DNA of 64,000 nucleotides, taken from assembly GCF_004310865.1 (NCBI RefSeq), contig NZ_SIXI01000005.1, forward strand, positions 1-64,000. The letters run 5' to 3'. Positions 58,364 to 64,000 of this stretch are shown one piece after another (the stretch's first letter is position 1; the number at the start of each line of letters is the position of its first letter). The position numbers and the translations under genes are program-made. The notes beneath the pieces were generated by a model. The model did no database searches. It was not told the origin of the DNA and saw only the letters and a program-made list of their open reading frames with translations. The stretch is from Aquabacterium lacunae. Lineage in GTDB: Bacteria; Pseudomonadota; Gammaproteobacteria; Burkholderiales; Burkholderiaceae_C.

Positions 58364-59563
58364 TCACTTGTCTCCTCGGTTCAGGTCGGTGCGCACGGTC
58401 AGGAAGGGTTGCACCAAGCGGCCTGTGGTGTAGGTGTCGCTGGCGTCGGTGCGGGTCTTCTGGATGTCGATCACGCCGCCTGCAGCGTTGGCGTTCGGGC
58501 CAAAGAAGCCACCGCTGACCTTGCCGGTCACGCTGCCGTCGGTGGCGCTGAAGCTTTGCGACTGGAAGCGCGAGCCGTCGATGGTGCCGTTGTCGATGTT
58601 GAAGCCCACGCCGCGCACCAGTTGGGTCTGCCCGTTGGCCAGTTGCTGGTAGCGCAGGCCGGCGGTGTCGGCGCCACCGTTGACCACCCCCGTGAAGGTC
58701 CGCTGGCCGAAGTTGACCGTCAGTTGCACGTTGTCTGGCACCTCGGCCGTGCGCTCGCTGAACAAGCGGCCGCTGTAGTTGGCAATGACCTGTCCCTGGT
58801 TCAGGGCCGTCATGTCGGCGGCGGACGTCAGCCGTCCAGCCACCCCGACCACGGTCGAGGAGGACTCTCCCTCGGTGCGGGCCATGATGTTGCCGGTGTA
58901 CCAAGCCACTTGCACATCCAACAGGTTGTGGTCCCATTCGAGCGGAATCAGGGACATGGAGTCACCTGCGTACCCACAGCATGAGCCCGTGATCGACAGT
59001 GTGGAGGGGCCTGTACGGGGCACGGCTTCGCTGGCCAGCGCCGTGGCCGTCAGCGTGATGCTGGCCGGGAAAGGGTCGGTGGCCTCGTTCGGGCCTTCTG
59101 CCTCTGTGGCCGAAAAAGCATAGGGGTGGAAGCTGCTGCTGGGCCGTTTCGCCATCAGAGCTGCGGCTTTCTCGAACGGGAGGGCAATGCCGATTTCGAA
59201 CTGGCTGGGCTCGGGCACCGTGAAGGTGCCAAAGCCGCACAGGCCGCCCGATTCACAGGGCAGGTCGAGCGTGGGCAGTGCGGGTGCGGTCGGCGCGGGG
59301 GGGCTGGTCGTCTGGGCAGTGGCCAGCGTGCGGTACCAGTTGGTCTGTGCGGGCAATTCGGACAGGCGAGGCGTGTTGCCCGATGCCGTGGGTTCGAACT
59401 GTTCCCAGAAGCCCCAGCGGTTCACCGAGTCTTCTGCGATGGTGGTGTTCCCGTACAGGACCACGCTCTTGAGTTGCTCTTCCGTGGGGTTGGCTTGCGC
59501 GCTGATGGCGGCCGCCAGAGCGACCAGGCTCAACACGTGACGGGGCGAGACGTTTGACTTCAT
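58364..59563 (-). CDS. Putative type XI secretion cargo with TbpB-like beta-barrel domain
   Basis: This 399-residue protein has a cleavable Sec signal (MKSNVSPRHVLSLVALAAA, cleavage near AQANPT), not a lipobox, so it is probably a soluble rather than anchored cargo. The C-terminal region (about residues 265-390) has strands typical of the TbpB small barrel: LTVNFGQRTFTGVVNGG, GFNIDNGTIDGSRF, and the signature GKVSGGFFGPNANAAGG. No recognised ligand domain is visible in the N-terminal half. It is adjacent to a Slam-like channel gene (14-base gap). The closest known functions are haem or metalloprotein capture; none is assigned here. Confidence 0.72.
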   Translation of the reverse strand: MKSNVSPRHVLSLVALAAAISAQANPTEEQLKSVVLYGNTTIAEDSVNRWGFWEQFEPTASGNTPRLSELPAQTNWYRTLATAQTTSPPAPTAPALPTLDLPCESGGLCGFGTFTVPEPSQFEIGIALPFEKAAALMAKRPSSSFHPYAFSATEAEGPNEATDPFPASITLTATALASEAVPRTGPSTLSITGSCCGYAGDSMSLIPLEWDHNLLDVQVAWYTGNIMARTEGESSSTVVGVAGRLTSAADMTALNQGQVIANYSGRLFSERTAEVPDNVQLTVNFGQRTFTGVVNGGADTAGLRYQQLANGQTQLVRGVGFNIDNGTIDGSRFQSQSFSATDGSVTGKVSGGFFGPNANAAGGVIDIQKTRTDASDTYTTGRLVQPFLTVRTDLNRGDK

Positions 59564-59577
59564 GATGAACTCCTGAC

Positions 59578-60879
59578 TCAGAAACTGCGGCCGAAGGAGA
59601 CCAGCAGCAGGTTGCGCTGGAACTGGTAAAGGGCCAGATTGGCGGTGTTGTCGACGTGGGCGAGGGTGGTGTTCACGCTCCAGCCCTTGAACGCGTGGTC
59701 GCCTGTGAACCGGTGGCTGAAGCCCAGTTCCCAGCGGCGCTCGATTTCTCGGCGCGACACGCCAAACACGGCTTCGGTGCCTTCAAAGCGCGATTGGCGC
59801 CAGTCCCAGCGGGCCAAGACTTCACCCCCTGGCCAGGCTTGCCAGCTGACGGCGGCAAAGCCTTCCTGGCCAGCGTTGGAGTAACGGCTGTCGGAGGCCT
59901 GTTCATCAAAAGCTTTCAGGCCGCCCTGCAGGGCCCAGCGTCCGCCTTGCAGCAGGCGGCCCAAGGTCACCCCGACGTTGCGCACGTCGCTGTCGCGACC
60001 CAGGTCCACACTGCGTCGGAAGTCACGCTTGAGGAATTGCGCGTCCAGTCCGAACTCGGTTTCACGCCCCAGGTTCCACGTGATGGAGGGGCTGATCGAG
60101 CTGTACAGGCCCAGGTCGTTGCCGCCCAGCCAGATCTGGTCGAGCTGCAAGCTGGTGTTGGCGCGCCATTGCCCGGAGACCATCCAGGTCGGGCCCGTGG
60201 CGGCCGACAGCACGGCAACATCCTGTTCGTTTTCGCGGTGGTGCAACTTGCCGTACCCATTCAGGCTGGTTTGCCAGCCCAGTCGCCCGGCTTGCTGACC
60301 CAGGCGGAACGGGGTGGCGCGTTGCCATTGGTGTGTCACCCCCCCTTGCACAAACTGAGACCAGTCCGAGCGAGGGCGGAACGCGGGGTTCAGGGTGAGG
60401 GTGCCCAGCGAGGTGGACCCCAGCAGGTCGCTGGAGGGGCCCGCATTGACGTTGTCGTCATGCGACAGACCGGCGGTCAGTGAATAGCTCACGGTGCTCC
60501 GCTGGCCGTCGGCCATGCGCTGCTCGAGTTCCAGTTGCTTGACGAAGCTGCTCACCGACAGCCGGACGATCTCGGGGGTGGCGGGATCGGCCAGCACCCT
60601 TTGGGCTTCTTGCAGGGCGCGGTCGAAGTTCAGGGTGCGGTAGTACGCCACAGCCAGTTCCAGCCGCGCGCGGTTCAAGGTCGGATGGGCATTGAGCAGG
60701 GATTCCAGCGTGTCGATGGCCTGGAACGGTTGACCTGTTTCGCGCTGGTACAGGCCCTGGCGGTAACGGGTTTCGATCTCCGACGTCACCGATGCCGATT
60801 CACTGGCCTGTGCCAGCGTGCCCGCGGCGGCCAGCAGGCACAGGAGGGTGGAACGTGAGAGTGCATGGGGGAACCGCAT
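59578..60879 (-). CDS. Slam-type outer-membrane translocator (type XI secretion, DUF560)
   Basis: The 433-residue protein has a signal peptide (SRSTLLCLLAAAGTLAQA). Residues 25-140 are TPR-like helices (RYRQGLYQRETGQPFQAIDTL, AVAYYRTLNFDRALQEAQ). From about 145 on, alternating strands form a beta-barrel (VSYSLTAGLSHDDNVNAGPS ... LLVSFGRSF) ending in Phe, the outer-membrane insertion signal. This TPR-plus-barrel layout is that of Slam proteins, which translocate TbpB-like substrates. ATG 60879 is preferred over TTG 60885. An upstream palindrome CGTAAA-A-TTTACG (60897-60909) may be a regulatory site. Confidence 0.8.
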   Translation of the reverse strand: MRFPHALSRSTLLCLLAAAGTLAQASESASVTSEIETRYRQGLYQRETGQPFQAIDTLESLLNAHPTLNRARLELAVAYYRTLNFDRALQEAQRVLADPATPEIVRLSVSSFVKQLELEQRMADGQRSTVSYSLTAGLSHDDNVNAGPSSDLLGSTSLGTLTLNPAFRPRSDWSQFVQGGVTHQWQRATPFRLGQQAGRLGWQTSLNGYGKLHHRENEQDVAVLSAATGPTWMVSGQWRANTSLQLDQIWLGGNDLGLYSSISPSITWNLGRETEFGLDAQFLKRDFRRSVDLGRDSDVRNVGVTLGRLLQGGRWALQGGLKAFDEQASDSRYSNAGQEGFAAVSWQAWPGGEVLARWDWRQSRFEGTEAVFGVSRREIERRWELGFSHRFTGDHAFKGWSVNTTLAHVDNTANLALYQFQRNLLLVSFGRSF

Positions 60880-61000
60880 GGGCAACTGTCTCCAAACGTA
60901 AAATTTACGCGGAGTGTGCGCAAGTGCGGCCTTCCTGTCGATGCCTTGAGGGGCCCGGAGCAGGGGCTCTCCCCCTGACTCTAGGGGGGATGGACGGTGC

Positions 61001-61870
61001 TCAGGCCGCGTGTGTCCCCAGGACTGGGGACTCGGCTTTTTGCTGGCCGAGCTCCTTGCGGAAGCGGTTGAGCTCCTGCACCGAGGTGAAGCTGCGCTCC
61101 ATCAGCAGGCTCAGGTTGTGCAGGATGCGGTCGACCACCTTCTGCTCCCACTGGGCGTCGAACTGGATCTGGCGATCGAGCCAGGCTTCCAGCCACTGCG
61201 GGTCAGGCAGGCGCGACTGCACGGTGTCGCGCGGGAAAAGCTTTTGCGACACGTGCAGGTTGGTGGGGTGCAAGGCCTGGGCCGTGCGCCGGGCGCTGGC
61301 CATCAGCACGCCCACCTTGGCGAAGGCGGCGCGGGCGTCGTCACCGAAGCGGTTCAGGGCGCGCTTCATGTAGCGCAGGTAGGCGCCGCCATGGCGGGCT
61401 TCGTCTTTGGCCAGGGTTTCGTAGATGTGGCGGATGACCGGCTCGGTGTGCCACTCGGCCGCACGGCGGTACCAGTGGTTCAGGCGGATCTCGCCACAGA
61501 AGTGCAGCATCAGGGTTTCGAGCGTGGGCGCCGGGTCGAACTCGAAGCGCACCTCGTGCAGTTCGGCCTCGGTGGGCACCAGGTCGGGGCGGAAGCGGCG
61601 CAGGTATTCCATCAGCACCAGCGAGTGCTTCTGTTCTTCGAAGAACCACACGCTCATGAAGGCCGAGAAGTCGCTGTCGTCGCGGTTGTCGCGCAGGAAC
61701 ATCTCGGTGGCGGGCAAGGCCGCCCACTCGGTGATGGCGTTCATCTTGATGGTGTGCGCCTGCTCGTCGGTCAGCAGGCCGGCATCGAACCGGTCCCAGG
61801 GGATGTCGGTGTCCATGTTCCAGCGCACGGCTTCCAGTTGCTTGAACAGTTCGGGGTACAGCATGGCCAT
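61001..61870 (-). CDS. Ferritin-like di-iron protein (acyl-ACP-desaturase-like)
   Basis: The protein has 289 residues. A four-helix-bundle pattern carries two metal-binding sets: FFEEQKHS in the middle and KDEARHGGAYL later, giving the E-x-x-H pairs of di-iron proteins (ferritin-like superfamily). It resembles acyl-ACP desaturase-like or rubrerythrin-type di-iron folds, but no specific substrate can be assigned. It is downstream of the photolyase in the same direction. Confidence 0.7.
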   Translation of the reverse strand: MAMLYPELFKQLEAVRWNMDTDIPWDRFDAGLLTDEQAHTIKMNAITEWAALPATEMFLRDNRDDSDFSAFMSVWFFEEQKHSLVLMEYLRRFRPDLVPTEAELHEVRFEFDPAPTLETLMLHFCGEIRLNHWYRRAAEWHTEPVIRHIYETLAKDEARHGGAYLRYMKRALNRFGDDARAAFAKVGVLMASARRTAQALHPTNLHVSQKLFPRDTVQSRLPDPQWLEAWLDRQIQFDAQWEQKVVDRILHNLSLLMERSFTSVQELNRFRKELGQQKAESPVLGTHAA

Positions 61871-61935
61871 GTCGGTCTCTCCGTGTTGAAGCGGGGCGCC
61901 CCCTCACTGCGGGCGACCACCAGCTTATACGTGGT

Positions 61936-63561
61936 TCATGACAAATCGGATGGGGGCAGATGCGGGGCCTGTGCCGCCAAATGCACACGGGCGGCCTCGC
62001 GCACGGCCTCTCGCTCGGCCGGGGCCATGCGGGACAGGTGTTTGACCATCAGGGCGGTGCGCGGGTTCCCTGCCAGTTCGCTTTCGTGGCGGTCGAGGAA
62101 GGCCCAGTACAAGGTGGTGATGGGGCAGGCGCGTGGCCCCGTGCGCTCGGTGGGCTTGTAGCGGCAGCCCTGGCAGTGGTTGCTCATGCGGTGGATGTAA
62201 GCCCCCGAGGCCGCGTAGGGCTTGCTGGTGAAGCGCCCGCCGTTGGCGTACAGCGCCATGCCGGCCACATTGGGCAGCTCGACCCACTCGATGGCGTCCA
62301 CGTACACGGCCAGGTACCAGTCGGCCACCTGCTGCGGCGAGGTGCCGGCCAGCAGGGTGTACAGGCCGGTCACCATCAGGCGCTGGATGTGGTGCGCGTA
62401 GCCATGTTGCAGGGTCTGGCCGATGGCGTCGCGCAGGCAGGCCATGTCGGTGTCGCCCGTCCAGAACCAGGCAGGCAAGGGGTTGTGGGCCTGCAGGTGG
62501 TTGGCCTGGGCCAGGCCGGGCATGTCCAGCCAGTACATGCCCCGGATGAACTCGCGCCAACCCAGGATCTGGCGGATGAAGCCTTCGGCGCTGGCCAAGG
62601 GCACCTCGCCGCGCCGCCAGGCCTGCTCGGCGGCGGCGATCACCTCGCGCGGGTCGAGCAGGTGCAGGTTCAGGGCCACCGACAGCAGCGAGTGCCAGCC
62701 GAAGGGCTCGCCGGCCCACTGGGCGTCTTGATACGGGCCGAACTGCGCCAGTCGGGTGCTGACGAAGGTGTGCAGGGCGTGCAGGGCCTGCGCCCGTGTG
62801 ACGGGCCAGGCGAAGCTGTCGAGGCCGCCCGGGTGGTCAGGAAAGCGCTCGCGCACCTCCTGCAGCACCTGCCGGGTCAGGGCGTCGGGCTCGAAGCGCG
62901 CAGGCGGTGCAGCGGACAGTTCCAGCCCCGGGCCGCCTTTCGGGAAGGGCTGGCGGTTGTCGGCGTCGAAGTTCCAGGCGCCGCCGACCGGTTGGGGCTG
63001 GCCCTTGCCCTCGCCTGAGCCTTGTCCGGCGGGCTCCATCAGCACGCCGGTGCGCTGGCGCATCCAGCGGTAGAAAAACTCCATGCGCAGCTGATGCTTG
63101 CCGCGCGCCCATTGGGCGAATTCGGCACGGCTGCACAGGAAATGCAGGTCGTCGATCAGGCGCAGGGGCAGGTTCAGCTCGGTGCACAGGGCTTTCAGGC
63201 CTTGCGCCAGCCGCCATTCGCCGGGTTCCAGCACGGTCAGGCTGGCGGGGCCTTCGCCCTGCGCGCGCCAGCCCTCGATCAGTGCACGCAGGCGATCGAT
63301 CAGGCCGGGCAGGTGCGCGAGGTGCGCATCGCCCAGCCGCACATGGGTGTTGGCCTGGGCCCAGGGCGTGCCGGCCAGGGCCGCGCTGAACTGCCGCATG
63401 GCCGCGATGAACACGGCGATGCGGGCCGGGTGGCTCCACACGTGGGTGGCCTCGCCCGGGGCTTCGATCAGCAGGGCGTGGTCGAGTGCCGGGTCGTGCT
63501 CGCGCAGCAACGGGTGGTCTGTCGCGAGCTGGTCGCCCAGGATGAGCAGCAGGTGTCGCAT
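61936..63561 (-). CDS. FeS-type cryptochrome/photolyase (deoxyribodipyrimidine photolyase-related)
   Basis: The 541-residue protein begins MRHLLLILGDQLATDHPLL, typical of the FeS-BCP/PhrB group. It contains the FAD-binding region WREFIRGMYW and the C-terminal 4Fe-4S cysteine region NHCQGCRYKP with a later CPIT. Members repair (6-4) photoproducts or act as photoreceptors. A Pro/Gly-rich insert (EPAGQGSGEGKGQPQ) lies near residue 180. It is part of a light-associated leftward cluster with DUF2256 and a probable LitR-type regulator. Confidence 0.88.
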   Translation of the reverse strand: MRHLLLILGDQLATDHPLLREHDPALDHALLIEAPGEATHVWSHPARIAVFIAAMRQFSAALAGTPWAQANTHVRLGDAHLAHLPGLIDRLRALIEGWRAQGEGPASLTVLEPGEWRLAQGLKALCTELNLPLRLIDDLHFLCSRAEFAQWARGKHQLRMEFFYRWMRQRTGVLMEPAGQGSGEGKGQPQPVGGAWNFDADNRQPFPKGGPGLELSAAPPARFEPDALTRQVLQEVRERFPDHPGGLDSFAWPVTRAQALHALHTFVSTRLAQFGPYQDAQWAGEPFGWHSLLSVALNLHLLDPREVIAAAEQAWRRGEVPLASAEGFIRQILGWREFIRGMYWLDMPGLAQANHLQAHNPLPAWFWTGDTDMACLRDAIGQTLQHGYAHHIQRLMVTGLYTLLAGTSPQQVADWYLAVYVDAIEWVELPNVAGMALYANGGRFTSKPYAASGAYIHRMSNHCQGCRYKPTERTGPRACPITTLYWAFLDRHESELAGNPRTALMVKHLSRMAPAEREAVREAARVHLAAQAPHLPPSDLS

Positions 63562-63603
63562 GGGGAAGTGGGCAGGTGGCGCCCGTGGGCGCGCACCGAG
63601 GGT

Positions 63604-63792
63604 TCAGGGGGCTCGGGGTGGGCTGGACGTGGCGCGCGCCTCGCGCTTGCAGCGTTCGCTGCAGTGGCGCACCTCGTCCCAGCACCGCGCCCAGGCCTTG
63701 CGCCAGGCCATGGGGCGCTGGCAGTGCTGACACAGCTTGTGCGGCAGGTGGGCTTTCAGGCCCCGCACGGCGGGGCGTCGGGCGTCAGGCAT
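63604..63792 (-). CDS. DUF2256 zinc-ribbon-like small protein
   Basis: The 62-residue protein contains KLCQHCQRPMAWRKAWARCW and EVRHCSERCKRE, matching DUF2256 (C-x-x-C ... C-S-x-x-C). The four cysteines should bind zinc. DUF2256 genes are frequently adjacent to FeS photolyases, as here. Function unknown. Confidence 0.85.
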   Translation of the reverse strand: MPDARRPAVRGLKAHLPHKLCQHCQRPMAWRKAWARCWDEVRHCSERCKREARATSSPPRAP

Positions 63793-63808
63793 GGGCCGCC
63801 ATCATCGC

Positions 63809-64000
63809 TCAGGGCCGCGGTTGCCCATGACGGGCCCGCCACAGCGCGATGGCCGAGCTCAGGCCGCTCATGTCATGGATGACCTGCACGCCTTCGGGTG
63901 GTTTGCGCTGCAGCATGGGGTGCGAGCCGCCCACCCACAGCTCGACCTTGCTGGGCAGCTTGCTGCGCAGGTCGGACAGGCCGTCCTGGATCATCTGGGG
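63809..64000 (-). CDS. C-terminal end of a probable B12-dependent MerR (LitR/CarH-type) regulator, 5' end outside the window
   Basis: The frame is open to the window edge and ends at a stop at 63809. The visible part (GLSDLRSKLPSKVELWVGGSHPMLQRKP, then GVQVIHDMSGLSSAIALWR) resembles the end of a cobalamin-binding Rossmann domain (VxLWxGGSxP). With photolyase and DUF2256 adjacent, a light-sensing MerR-type regulator is likely. Only 64 residues are visible, so the assignment is tentative. Confidence 0.5.
   Translation of the reverse strand, partial: PQMIQDGLSDLRSKLPSKVELWVGGSHPMLQRKPPEGVQVIHDMSGLSSAIALWRARHGQPRP

Overview
The window is 64 kb of GC-rich chromosome from a betaproteobacterium, most likely order Burkholderiales (a Comamonadaceae- or Aquabacterium-like lineage). 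This rests on the S10 ribosomal cluster, a Bug-type tctC receptor with TctAB and TctDE, an Omp32-like porin, PEP-CTERM proteins, and DUF6502/DUF5666 genes. The taxonomic placement is inference from gene content. I saw no phage, insertion sequence, CRISPR array, tRNA or rRNA gene.

Layout. 1-9.6 kb: end of tuf, then rpsJ, then three tandem paralogous PEP-CTERM exported proteins inserted between rpsJ and rplC, then the rest of the S10 operon (rplC-rplD-rplW-rplB-rpsS-rplV-rpsC-rplP-rpmC-rpsQ). 9.7-13.9 kb: peroxiredoxin, small lipoprotein, DUF1345 protein, pepD, an HU protein with a histone-H1-like tail, and a 2TM protein. 13.9-15.2 kb: DAHP synthase behind an apparent transcription attenuator, with a 24-residue leader peptide carrying F-Y-F-W-H-F, a terminator and an antiterminator pairing. 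15.3-21.9 kb: tctDE two-component system, tctCBA tripartite tricarboxylate transporter and a porin; an 11-bp tandem repeat upstream of tctC is a likely TctD box. 21.9-27.8 kb: AbrB-family membrane protein, response regulator plus hybrid kinase, MFS transporter, and corA with a structured leader.

28-36 kb: glycosyltransferase, acyl-CoA dehydrogenase, histidine phosphatase, two tandem alpha/beta hydrolases, fadH, and a DUF5666/DUF6502 pair. 37-41 kb: a leftward DUF4331 / lipoprotein / TPR / HupE-like operon in which the last gene lacks the usual membrane domain. 41-48 kb: malate synthase G, an exported beta-propeller-like protein, a LysR regulator, a PsiF-repeat protein and a Ser/Thr kinase with a cyclic-nucleotide-binding domain. 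48-56.7 kb: argS, SPOR protein, a Tat-signal DsbA, lptA-lptB-rpoN, DUF599, and an RlmL-like rRNA methylase.

56.7-64 kb, all leftward: a DUF4399 protein, rsmE, a type XI secretion (Slam) channel with its cargo, a ferritin-like protein, an FeS-type photolyase, a DUF2256 protein, and the end of a probable light-responsive regulator.

The most notable items are the DAHP synthase attenuator, the split S10 operon with its 41-bp duplicated terminator, the Slam/cargo pair, the structured corA leader and the tctC operator. None has been tested here. Coordinates, motifs and base pairing were read by eye.
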